In this document: positions 1-5,928 of the stretch, one piece after another
Position numbering within the stretch: the stretch's first letter is position 1
Layout of the letters: every line of letters starts with the position of its first letter
Assembly (NCBI GenBank): GCA_017477685.1
Contig: JAFUUT010000357.1
Coordinates: 1 to 10,161 of the forward strand
DNA: 10,161 bases
Direction: 5' to 3'
From: a bacterium
GTDB taxonomy: Bacteria > Cyanobacteriota > Vampirovibrionia > Gastranaerophilales > Gastranaerophilaceae
Notes under the pieces: generated by a model
Told to the model about the DNA's origin: nothing
Database searches by the model: none
What the model saw: the letters and a program-made list of their open reading frames with translations, nothing else
Made by a program: the position numbers and the translations under genes

Positions 1-1
1 A

Positions 2-676
2 GAAAAAAGTGCAAAAAGTCAGGCTTTGACAATCCATTCGCCATTAAGAGTAAAAGAAATAACAGATAACGATTTTGGGGCAAAGAAAGTATGGACGGTA
101 AGCGGAACACCGGTAGATTGTGTTAAAATAGGGATTTCAACAATATTATCAGAGGATGAAAAACCTGATGTGGTTATTTCCGGAATAAATCATGGGCCGA
201 ATTTAGGTCATGATGTAAGATATTCCGGCACAGTCGGTGCGGCACTGGAAGGTTCAATGCTAGGATATCCGTCAATAGCAGTATCACTTGCGGCAATAAA
301 ATCAGAACCCAAGAATTTCATATATCCTGCAAAATTTATGTTGAAATTTTTGGATGAATACACCCCGATTAATCCAAAAACAACTTTGAATATTAACTTC
401 CCGAAAGTTGAAGAAAATGAGATAAGAGGAGTTTTAATAACACAACTTGCAGAACGCATATTCACAAGCCAATACGAAAAGCACACAGATCCTCAAGGCA
501 AGGAATATTATTGGCTTGCAGGTAAAGTTGCAAATGATGAACAATACCGGCAGACGGATTTTTATGCGATTAAAAATAATCATATATCAATTACCCCGTT
601 GAATTACAATATGACAGATTTTAACAGCATGCAGCCATTGAGTAAAATCTTTGATAAACAAACCGTTTCGCCATAA
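2..676 (+). CDS. surE: 5'-nucleotidase/exopolyphosphatase SurE (5' end missing)
   Basis: SurE is a metal-dependent nucleoside 5'-monophosphate phosphatase (also active on short polyphosphate) involved in stationary-phase survival and nucleotide salvage. The visible part is 224 residues. The reading frame is open to the left edge, so about 30-35 N-terminal residues, including the family's Asp-Asp metal ligands, lie outside. The visible fragment begins EKSAKSQALTIHSPLRV, which aligns with the SurE stretch RNRSGASNSLTL; the Ser codon at 8-10 is the expected metal-binding serine. The signature SGINHGPNLG follows at about residues 60-69, with the metal-ligand Asn at 188-190, then YSGTVGAALEG, and near the C-terminus ISITPLNYNMTDF. 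A TTG codon at 26 could be read as a start but would cut away conserved sequence. The family call is very secure. Confidence 0.95.
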   Translation, partial: EKSAKSQALTIHSPLRVKEITDNDFGAKKVWTVSGTPVDCVKIGISTILSEDEKPDVVISGINHGPNLGHDVRYSGTVGAALEGSMLGYPSIAVSLAAIKSEPKNFIYPAKFMLKFLDEYTPINPKTTLNINFPKVEENEIRGVLITQLAERIFTSQYEKHTDPQGKEYYWLAGKVANDEQYRQTDFYAIKNNHISITPLNYNMTDFNSMQPLSKIFDKQTVSP

Positions 677-752
677 TTGTAAACTTTTATTAAGTAAATT
701 TCTTTCAAAAAGGCAATTCTCGCAAACAAAAATACTTTATATATATGTATAT

Positions 753-762
753 AGGAAAGAGG
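753..762 (+). promoter_or_regulatory. Ribosome binding site deciding the start at 777
   Basis: AGGAAAGAGG is the only SD-like sequence in the gap after surE. It supports ATG 777 over the earlier TTG at 651, although the 14-nt spacing is longer than optimal. Confidence 0.4.
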
Positions 763-776
763 ATTACTCGGTTATT

Positions 777-980
777 ATGAAAGAACAAGAATTAAACACA
801 ATTATGTCAGTAGTTACGGATCCGATTCAAAATGTTTATAAAATTGATTCGTACAAAGATTTGTCTGAAATACAAAGAATTATCAGGATTTTTGACCTTT
901 CACAGGAACAGCAAAACCGACACATCATGCTTTCTATCGAAAGTTTAGCGACATTGCGTTTAGTTTTAAGTAATAATTAA
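777..980 (+). CDS. Hypothetical 67-residue soluble protein
   Basis: I do not recognise this protein. It starts MKEQELNTIMSVV and is short, mostly charged and amphipathic, probably helical. It has no cysteine, no signal peptide and no membrane segment. ATG 777 is chosen because a purine-rich site (AGGAAAGAGG, 753-762) precedes it and because the only upstream in-frame start, TTG 651, lies inside surE. The distance from that site to the ATG is long (14 nt), which lowers confidence slightly. It lies about 100 nt downstream of surE on the same strand and is followed by a hairpin at 1009-1033, so it may be the last gene of the surE transcript or a separate unit. The function is unknown. Confidence 0.55.
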   Translation: MKEQELNTIMSVVTDPIQNVYKIDSYKDLSEIQRIIRIFDLSQEQQNRHIMLSIESLATLRLVLSNN

Positions 981-1008
981 GAAATATTCGCAACCGATAA
1001 TAATTTTG

Positions 1009-1033
1009 CCCTTGTTTAAAAATTAAACAAGGG
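1009..1033 (+). terminator. Hairpin terminator between convergent genes
   Basis: A perfect 11-bp inverted repeat, CCCTTGTTTAA / TTAAACAAGGG, has a 3-nt AAA loop and is followed by TTTATAG on the plus strand. It sits between the plus-strand gene ending at 980 and the minus-strand dgkA ending at 1044. The plus-strand T tract is short and the minus-strand one poorer, so it probably mainly serves the plus-strand transcript and may act in both directions. Confidence 0.65.
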
Positions 1034-1043
1034 TTTATAGTGT

Positions 1044-1421
1044 TTATAATATCATTTCCAGAAATGGCGGAACAAATAACAAAGCTCCGACAAGTATCGC
1101 CATTATGGTAACAACCATAACAGCACCTGCGGCAATATCCTTAGCCATTCCTACCATTTTTGAATATCTGTTATGATAAATAGAATCAAGAGTAAATTCT
1201 ATTGCGGAATTGAACATTTCCGCCGATATAACAGAGGAAATCACCATTATCAAAATACAAAATTTTTCAATAGAAAAGTGTAAACAAAAAGCGGTACTCA
1301 AAGACAATACCGCAGCAAGCAAATGGATACGAATATTCCGTTCACTTTTTAAAGATAAACGCATACCCTTTCTTGCATTACGAAACGTATTTCGGATATT
1401 TTGAGATTTATACTTTGTCAT
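1044..1421 (-). CDS. dgkA: Diacylglycerol/undecaprenol kinase (DgkA family)
   Basis: This is a small integral membrane lipid kinase that uses ATP to phosphorylate undecaprenol or diacylglycerol. The product feeds the undecaprenyl-phosphate carrier pool for cell-wall synthesis or phospholipid recycling. At 125 residues it has the family's usual size. An N-terminal amphipathic segment contains SERNIRIH (26-33), the form usual in Gram-positive-type enzymes. It is followed by about three membrane helices (roughly 31-50, 53-68, 96-118). The family motifs are visible: EMFNSAIE (68-75, with Asn71 and Glu75) and AKDIAAGAV (93-101, with Lys94 and Asp95). Its ATG lies within the last codons of ybeY (14-nt overlap) with no good SD of its own, so translational coupling is likely. 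Gram-positive homologues prefer undecaprenol; the substrate here cannot be told from sequence. Confidence 0.93.
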   Translation of the reverse strand: MTKYKSQNIRNTFRNARKGMRLSLKSERNIRIHLLAAVLSLSTAFCLHFSIEKFCILIMVISSVISAEMFNSAIEFTLDSIYHNRYSKMVGMAKDIAAGAVMVVTIMAILVGALLFVPPFLEMIL

Positions 1422-1926
1422 ACTTTATATTTATGCTTTCCAGTGCTTTTTTTTGATATTCTATAACAAAATTATAATCTTGTTCCGTTTGATGGTCAAA
1501 TCCTAATAAATGCATCAGACCGTGAGCAATAAAAAATGCCAGCTCAACCTCTCTCGAAATCCCCTTTTCAGATGCACTTTCTTCTATTTTATCAAGTGCA
1601 ATAATAATTTCACCCAAGTTTAAAGTGCCGTCAACTATAATACGCTCATCTTCATCAGAATCGGCAAATACCGCAAATGTAATAATATCGGCAGGATAGT
1701 CTTTATTTCTGTAATCTCTGTTAATTTCATGAGTTTTTGCCCCGTCACAAAAAAGAATATCAAAAAAAACACTGTCATATTGATAATCGTTCAAAAAATG
1801 TTTCTCTGAGATTTCTTTTTGAGAAATTAAGAAATCAAAAATTTTCTTAGATTTATCTTCGATTTCGGATAAAGGAACTTCCCAGCCGGAATAAATATTA
1901 TCACATTCTACGTTTATAACTGCCAT
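1408..1926 (-). CDS. ybeY: Endoribonuclease YbeY (16S rRNA 3'-end maturation)
   Basis: YbeY is a single-strand-specific zinc endoribonuclease needed for 16S rRNA 3' processing and ribosome quality control in the cytoplasm. The protein is 172 residues, slightly long for the family. The diagnostic motif HGLMHLLGFDH lies at 135-145, with the three zinc-binding histidines H135, H139 and H145. Further upstream are the conserved INRDYRNKDYPADIITF region (about 68-84) and LGEIIIA (104-110). The gene starts 12 nt after the pgpH stop and overlaps dgkA at its end. The SD is weak (GAGAAA just before ATG), which again suggests translation linked to the upstream gene. The pgpH-ybeY-dgkA order matches the arrangement in Bacillus and relatives. 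Confidence 0.96.
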   Translation of the reverse strand: MAVINVECDNIYSGWEVPLSEIEDKSKKIFDFLISQKEISEKHFLNDYQYDSVFFDILFCDGAKTHEINRDYRNKDYPADIITFAVFADSDEDERIIVDGTLNLGEIIIALDKIEESASEKGISREVELAFFIAHGLMHLLGFDHQTEQDYNFVIEYQKKALESINIKYDKV

Positions 1927-1938
1927 TTTCTCTACTTT

Positions 1939-4170
1939 CTATAAAGAATGAAACTCGTCATCACTGTTTTTGTCCTCAGGAGTATCCAAGATTGCAGGCT
2001 TTGAGGCTTCCAGTTTCTTTATCTTTTCTTCTAAATCAGCATCAAGAGTTTTACCCGGCATTTCTATCTTATTTTTCTTGAATTCTTCGGCAATATTTTC
2101 TTGATACTTGATTCTGTTGTGATGCATACCTCTGATAATACGACTAAATGTAGCCGCAACAATCTTTAAATCTCTTAGTGTTAAAGGACTATCCTCAAGT
2201 TGACCGTCATTAAGCCTTTCTACAATAATTTTATCAATAATTTGTTCAATTTCTTCCGATGTCGCAGCTTTCATTGCCCTAACCGCAGATTCAACAGCAT
2301 CAGCAATCATCAATATGGCAGTTTCTTTTCGATTAGGTTTAGGACCGGCATAACGGAATTGTTCTTCTTTAACATTTTCACTGCCTTCTTCCTGCAGCGC
2401 CTGATTATAAAAATACTTCGCAATGCCTTCTCCGTGATGCTGCAGAATAAAATCATTAATAACACTTGGTAATTTATATTCTTTTGCAAGCTCAATACCA
2501 TCTTTCGGATGAGCAGTAATAACCATTTTGCTAAGTCTTGGAGTCAAATTGTTATGAGGGTTCTCAATACTGAAATATGACTGATTTTCCACAAAGAACA
2601 AAGGTCTTTTTAATTTACCTATATCATGATAAAATGCACCGACACGTGCTAAAATAGGATTTGCACCGATTGCTTCCGCGGCAGCTTCGCACAAACTTGA
2701 AACCATAAGACTGTGATGATAAGTACCAGGAGCCTCTATTTGCAGCCTTTTTAATAACGGCTGGTTATGATCGCCCAATTCTGCCAACCCGTATTGAGTA
2801 ATAATATGGAATATACTCTCAAATATAGGAGACATACCCAATGCAATAATAGAACTCAACAGAGCATTCCCAAATATCAAAACACAATCTTTTATTATTA
2901 AATAATTACTTACATCGATTAAACATTTATCTATCAGATACAAGCTCATCATTATCAAAACACCCGCCAAACCGAGATAAAATCCGACTTTAATCAAATC
3001 AAAACGTCTTGTATAATGAATTCTTGAAACAGTAATCATACCGATAACAGCAAGTAAAACAAATACAACGACAAATTGAGCCTTATACTGCATTCCTACA
3101 GTCATAAGCGCAACAAGCAATGTCGAAAGTACAAATGCTATCCTCGGATTAAGGAATAACGCTGCAACAATTATTACCAGAGGTATCGGAATTACATATG
3201 CCGAAAAACCTGTAGGTAAAAGGACGCCGATAATGCAGCTAAAAACAACCAATGTTGCAGCAAGCGACATATACCTTGGTTCCATAAAGTCTTTTTCAAA
3301 AAATCTTAAATAAGTAAGGAATATAACTGTAACTAAAAGTACAAGAATATATACAGAAAGCAATCCCTGCCAATTTAATTCATAAACATTATATCCTGCC
3401 TCTCTGAGGGCATCTTTTTTCAACTTTGTAACAGGTTCACCCTCAAAAACAATCTTTTCCCCTTTTTGGAAAGTTACTTTATAAGGTTTTACAGACTCTT
3501 GCGCATTTAATTTTGCCAACTCTGTTGCATTATCATCTATAACAAGATTTGGAACAATTACCTGTTCAAGCATTGCAGAAATTACGGAAATCTGTCTTTT
3601 TGAAACATTACTTACCAAATTATTACGGATAATATTTTGAATATTATCTTTTTCAAAATCTCTTTCAGTTATTCCGACGTGTAAAATATTAACAAGAGAG
3701 ACCGAAGCTTTGTCAAATGCCTCTTGAAGGCTTGGTTCGTCCACATTAAGCAGATAATTTATAATAAAATCCTGTTTAGGGTTATCAGACAAATCAAATA
3801 ATACATTCAATTCGCTTTTTTTCTCCTGAACGGATGTATTTTTTTTACGAATTTGAAATATTGAATTTTGTAATGTTTCAAGGTTAGTTTTAATAAAATC
3901 ATCCTCTGCCGGCACCAAAATAGGCTCTACCTTTTGAACAACTTCTCTCTTATGTTGTTCTGTTCTTTTGGTATCTTCTACGGTGATAGTCTGTTGAGCT
4001 ATAACATCTTTTTGGCTTATACCGTTTTGAATAATCCCCTGAAAAAAGAAATTTTGGGATGCAATTATACCTGTAACAAGCACGGTAAACATTATCAAAT
4101 AAAAGTACTTGACAAATGAGGAGGATCTAAAAAACTCCTTTACCCTCTCTAGATATTCAATTTTAGCCAT
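1939..4170 (-). CDS. pgpH: 7TM-HD cyclic-di-AMP phosphodiesterase, PgpH/YqfF type
   Basis: This is a membrane-bound HD-domain phosphodiesterase. The family hydrolyses c-di-AMP to pApA, affecting osmolyte and potassium control and wall homeostasis. The architecture fits the family at 743 residues: one N-terminal membrane helix (about 21-38); an extracytoplasmic 7TMR-HDED domain (about 42-265); seven membrane helices (about 268-287, 300-318, 323-340, 344-360, 364-380, 393-413, 425-447); then a cytoplasmic HD domain. HD-domain metal ligands are visible: H485/H486 in TYHHSLM, H515-D516 in FYHDIGK, H554 in TAHPKDG, H578/H579 in LQHHGEG and D624 in IADAVES. The C-terminal tail (about 700-743) is charged and rich in Lys, Glu and Asp. 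The start at ATG 4170 has AGGAA 8 nt upstream (4179-4183). It is first in the operon with ybeY and dgkA. Substrate identity rests on family knowledge. Confidence 0.94.
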   Translation of the reverse strand: MAKIEYLERVKEFFRSSSFVKYFYLIMFTVLVTGIIASQNFFFQGIIQNGISQKDVIAQQTITVEDTKRTEQHKREVVQKVEPILVPAEDDFIKTNLETLQNSIFQIRKKNTSVQEKKSELNVLFDLSDNPKQDFIINYLLNVDEPSLQEAFDKASVSLVNILHVGITERDFEKDNIQNIIRNNLVSNVSKRQISVISAMLEQVIVPNLVIDDNATELAKLNAQESVKPYKVTFQKGEKIVFEGEPVTKLKKDALREAGYNVYELNWQGLLSVYILVLLVTVIFLTYLRFFEKDFMEPRYMSLAATLVVFSCIIGVLLPTGFSAYVIPIPLVIIVAALFLNPRIAFVLSTLLVALMTVGMQYKAQFVVVFVLLAVIGMITVSRIHYTRRFDLIKVGFYLGLAGVLIMMSLYLIDKCLIDVSNYLIIKDCVLIFGNALLSSIIALGMSPIFESIFHIITQYGLAELGDHNQPLLKRLQIEAPGTYHHSLMVSSLCEAAAEAIGANPILARVGAFYHDIGKLKRPLFFVENQSYFSIENPHNNLTPRLSKMVITAHPKDGIELAKEYKLPSVINDFILQHHGEGIAKYFYNQALQEEGSENVKEEQFRYAGPKPNRKETAILMIADAVESAVRAMKAATSEEIEQIIDKIIVERLNDGQLEDSPLTLRDLKIVAATFSRIIRGMHHNRIKYQENIAEEFKKNKIEMPGKTLDADLEEKIKKLEASKPAILDTPEDKNSDDEFHSL

Positions 4171-4205
4171 ATATAATATTCCTATTTTATTCTATTTATA
4201 AATTA

Positions 4206-4233
4206 ATTCTATACCCTGCCAAAAAAAATTCAA
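4206..4233 (-). promoter_or_regulatory. Candidate sigma-70 promoter for pgpH-ybeY-dgkA
   Basis: On the minus strand, TTGAAT (4228-4233) is separated by 16 nt from TAGAAT (4206-4211). This lies about 35 nt upstream of the pgpH start, giving a short leader with the AGGAA ribosome site. Both hexamers match the consensus at most positions, but in such AT-rich sequence chance matches are common. Confidence 0.5.
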
Positions 4234-4279
4234 GTATAATCAAAATAATTACTATATACGGACTAGACACATGTGTAAC

Positions 4280-4309
4280 AAAAAGCACCCGTATTGCAGG
4301 GTGCTTTTT
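4280..4309 (-). terminator. Intrinsic terminator of the YtxH/DUF948 cluster
   Basis: A perfect 11-bp inverted repeat, AAAAAGCACCC / GGGTGCTTTTT, has an 8-nt loop. On the minus strand the GC-rich stem ends in TTTTTGTT. It lies 21 nt after the stop of the minus-strand YtxH gene and separates that cluster from the pgpH promoter. This is a textbook shape for a rho-independent terminator. Confidence 0.85.
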
Positions 4310-4330
4310 AAATTTCTATCCGGTCCGAAA

Positions 4331-4603
4331 CTAACCTTCAGGCTGTTCTTTCTTTTGTTTGGAAATTAGGTCTTGGATTTTACCTTTAATTTCTTCGCCT
4401 TTTTTTTGTAACTCAGAAACAGCATCATCTGCTTTTGACTGAATTTGTTTTGCAGTTTCGTCTGCTCTTTTAGCTAAATCTTTAGCAGAATCAGATAACA
4501 TTTTTCTTGTTTCTTCACCTGATTTTGGAGCTAATAATATTCCTGCAATAGCCCCTATTGCTGCACCAACTGCAAAACCACCGATAAATTTTCCTGCTGA
4601 CAT
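4331..4603 (-). CDS. YtxH domain protein (short paralogue)
   Basis: This 90-residue protein has an N-terminal glycine-rich hydrophobic segment (GKFIGGFAVGAAIGAIAGILL, about 4-24) followed directly by APKSGEETRKM (25-35), the hallmark of the YtxH family. The rest (about 36-85) is a highly charged Lys/Glu/Ala helix, probably a coiled coil. YtxH proteins are membrane-anchored and often associated with general stress in Bacillus; their biochemical role is not known. ATG 4603 has a strong SD, AGGAG (4611-4615), 7 nt upstream. It is the last of four minus-strand envelope genes, with a 68-nt gap from the DUF948-like gene before it and the terminator at 4280-4309 after it. A second YtxH protein lies two genes upstream. 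Confidence 0.85.
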   Translation of the reverse strand: MSAGKFIGGFAVGAAIGAIAGILLAPKSGEETRKMLSDSAKDLAKRADETAKQIQSKADDAVSELQKKGEEIKGKIQDLISKQKKEQPEG

Positions 4604-4671
4604 TTTCGTTCTCCTTTTTTATTCTTACATAGTATAAACAATTCTTATATATTTTTACTTACCCGAGGTGA

Positions 4672-5040
4672 CTATTTCTTTTTGCAAAAAAGAGTATAAG
4701 CACCCATAAAACCTTTCAAAAAACCGCTCAAAATATTTCCTGATAATATTTTTGTCTTTTTAAACACGTTTTCAATACCGAGTTTCATATTGCCCATACC
4801 CTCTCCGGTATTTTGAACAATCTCATTAACGGATTTTAAAGTTTTATTCAACTCATTCAACGTAGGTTTGAGTTCTGTATTCAAAAGTACAGTGGTTTCG
4901 TTGGCATTCTTTGCCAATTTTGACAAGTCAATAAGCAGTTTTATAATAAAACCGCCTACAATTAAAACCATTATACCCGTTGAGACAGCCAGAAAGGTTA
5001 AACCGTTATTCAAAACTACTTGTGACATCTCAATATTCAT
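4672..5040 (-). CDS. DUF948-like (YtxG-type) membrane-anchored coiled-coil protein
   Basis: This 122-residue protein has an N-terminal hydrophobic helix (about 13-36) followed by a long amphipathic segment with repeated Leu/Asn/Thr heptad-like spacing (LLNTELKPTLNELNKTLKSV, about 47-66). This is the layout of DUF948 proteins such as Bacillus YtxG. A less polar C-terminal stretch (about 93-120) ends in Cys-Lys-Lys-Lys and may contact the membrane again. ATG 5040 is preferred: AGAGG (5048-5052) lies 7 nt upstream, while the codon before it (TTG, 5041-5043) has no advantage. Being flanked on both sides by YtxH genes strengthens the DUF948 call, since ytxG and ytxH are neighbours in Bacillus. The function is unknown; a scaffold or stress-envelope role is inference. 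Confidence 0.7.
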   Translation of the reverse strand: MNIEMSQVVLNNGLTFLAVSTGIMVLIVGGFIIKLLIDLSKLAKNANETTVLLNTELKPTLNELNKTLKSVNEIVQNTGEGMGNMKLGIENVFKKTKILSGNILSGFLKGFMGAYTLFCKKK

Positions 5041-5047
5041 CAATTTA

Positions 5048-5052
5048 CCTCT
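5048..5052 (-). promoter_or_regulatory. Ribosome binding site deciding the start at 5040
   Basis: AGAGG on the minus strand lies 7 nt before ATG 5040. This places the DUF948-like start at the ATG rather than at the adjacent TTG 5043. Confidence 0.6.
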
Positions 5053-5057
5053 TTTTA

Positions 5058-5387
5058 TTAGTAATCAAATTCGTTATCACTGTTATTAGACTCAATATCT
5101 TCCAATTCTTTTGCCTTTAGCATTTTTTTTGATTTTAAGGAATTATTGATTTTTCTAAATTGCCTTTCTAACTTGTATTTCATCAAATCAACAGACTCCA
5201 AAGCCTGTTTTTTTGCATCGACAATTTGCGGAGCGTGTTTTTCGTAAAACTCACAAGCCGCATCTTTTAGTTCTTTTCTTGATTCTTCTCCCGGTTTTGG
5301 GGCATAAAGCACTCCCCCGATAATCCCGCCGATAACACCGGCGATTATACCCATAGAGAATACAAACGCATCATTCTTTCTACTCAT
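5058..5387 (-). CDS. YtxH domain protein (long paralogue)
   Basis: This 109-residue protein begins MSRKNDAFVF and has a glycine-rich hydrophobic helix (about 8-28, with GVIGGIIGGVLY) followed by APKPGEESRKEL, the YtxH signature. A charged, helical C-terminal half (about 40-105) ends in an acidic Asn/Asp/Glu tail. An ATG at 5402 in the same frame would add five residues, but it has no SD; GAGG at 5397-5400, 9 nt before ATG 5387, decides for the shorter form. The stop lies 17 nt before the DUF948-like start, so the two are cotranscribed. It has its own strong promoter (5420-5448). It is a paralogue of the 90-residue YtxH protein at 4331-4603, with a longer tail. The molecular role is unknown. 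Confidence 0.85.
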   Translation of the reverse strand: MSRKNDAFVFSMGIIAGVIGGIIGGVLYAPKPGEESRKELKDAACEFYEKHAPQIVDAKKQALESVDLMKYKLERQFRKINNSLKSKKMLKAKELEDIESNNSDNEFDY

Positions 5388-5396
5388 AGTTGTAAA

Positions 5397-5400
5397 CCTC
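5397..5400 (-). promoter_or_regulatory. Ribosome binding site deciding the start at 5387
   Basis: GAGG on the minus strand, 9 nt before ATG 5387, overlaps the alternative ATG at 5402 (ATGAGG). This makes the downstream ATG the likely start of the YtxH protein. Confidence 0.6.
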
Positions 5401-5419
5401 ATTTCTAAATTACTTTGTC

Positions 5420-5448
5420 ATTTTAGCATATTATTTACAAATTTTCAA
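5420..5448 (-). promoter_or_regulatory. Strong sigma-70-type promoter with extended -10
   Basis: On the minus strand, TTGAAA (5443-5448) is followed by a 17-nt spacer and TAAAAT (5420-5425), with TGC directly before the -10 (extended -10). The predicted transcript would start near 5413, giving a leader of about 25 nt before ATG 5387. It should drive the long YtxH gene and the DUF948-like gene, and perhaps the second YtxH gene. Confidence 0.75.
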
Positions 5449-5463
5449 GAAAAACGCAAATCT

Positions 5464-5838
5464 TTAAGCAGAGAAAGCCTTTACAACCGCTTTGCCCAAA
5501 TCCGCAACAGAAAAAGCTAATTCAGTTGCAGATATAACTTTTTTTGCATTAGTGCTTAATAGCAAGAATAATACGAAAGTAACAAGATTTTTTATAATCA
5601 ATATTTTATATTTATTTTTTTGTTCTGACATCTTTATCTGTATTTTATTTACAGTAAGAGCAAAACTGTTGATATTTATACGCACAAGCCCGATGGAATT
5701 CTCCACTAAAGGCTTTATCAAAGGAAAACATTCGTTCAATTCGCAGACTTTTTTATCCAATTTCAATATCCAGGATATTAAACTCGAAACAATAATTATT
5801 TCTGCAATAAACACTATAATAAAAAAGAAGGTCAGCAT
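5464..5838 (-). CDS. Hypothetical small membrane protein
   Basis: This 124-residue protein is not recognised. A strong hydrophobic N-terminal helix (about 2-25, with Phe/Ile-rich sequence) is followed by an amphipathic region (about 27-72: LDKKVCELNECFPLIKPLVE and onward), a second hydrophobic helix (about 80-96) and a C-terminal helix rich in Ala and Val (about 99-124). The N-terminal anchor plus amphipathic helix resembles the DUF948 layout of its neighbour, but I see no real motif match. ATG 5838 has AGGA (5849-5852) 10 nt upstream. The divergent murT-like gene starts 90 nt away. The antisense frame on the plus strand has no ATG start and no SD, so this strand is preferred. Association with the envelope cluster is inference from position. 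Confidence 0.62.
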   Translation of the reverse strand: MLTFFFIIVFIAEIIIVSSLISWILKLDKKVCELNECFPLIKPLVENSIGLVRININSFALTVNKIQIKMSEQKNKYKILIIKNLVTFVLFLLLSTNAKKVISATELAFSVADLGKAVVKAFSA

Positions 5839-5861
5839 TATTTTATTTTCCTGTTTTTGTA

Positions 5862-5889
5862 TTACAATTACTATATAGTATATTATAAA
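5862..5889 (+). promoter_or_regulatory. Candidate promoter for the murT-pdxJ operon
   Basis: TTACAA (5862-5867), a 16-nt spacer and TATAAA (5884-5889) lie about 40 nt before ATG 5929 in the divergent gap. An alternative pairing, TTGTAT with TATATT, overlaps it. The perfect 12-nt palindrome TACTATATAGTA (5869-5880) lies inside the spacer and also offers -10-like sequence for the opposite gene. Confidence 0.45.
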
Positions 5890-5912
5890 AAATTACTAAA
5901 TAATATACACTT

Positions 5913-5919
5913 AGGGGAG
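5913..5919 (+). promoter_or_regulatory. Ribosome binding site deciding the start at 5929
   Basis: AGGGGAG lies 9 nt before ATG 5929. An upstream in-frame ATG at 5857 would add 24 Tyr/Asn-rich residues translated from promoter-like AT sequence and has no comparable site, so 5929 is the start. Confidence 0.75.
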
Positions 5920-5928
5920 TATTTATAT

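Noticed and set aside
26..28. TTG at 26 as the start of surE
   Set aside because: The frame stays open to the window edge and the residues before it match conserved SurE sequence, so the gene begins upstream of the window.
651..776. Upstream extension of the small gene at 777 from TTG 651
   Set aside because: It overlaps the end of surE, has no ribosome site at 651, and the added residues are low-complexity translation of an AT-rich gap.
2200..2501. Open frames on both strands within pgpH
   Set aside because: They lie wholly inside the HD-domain coding region and have no start signals; they are shadows of pgpH.
4631..4636. TATACT (minus strand) as a promoter for the short YtxH gene
   Set aside because: No acceptable -35 hexamer lies 16-18 nt upstream; transcription from the upstream genes is a simpler explanation.
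5492..5878. 128-residue plus-strand frame antisense to the membrane protein gene
   Set aside because: It starts at TTG without a ribosome site and runs into the divergent promoter region; the minus-strand frame has ATG, a Shine-Dalgarno site and sensible membrane helices.
5857..5928. N-terminal extension of the MurT-like protein from ATG 5857
   Set aside because: The extension is Tyr/Asn-rich translation of promoter sequence; AGGGGAG before ATG 5929 marks the start.
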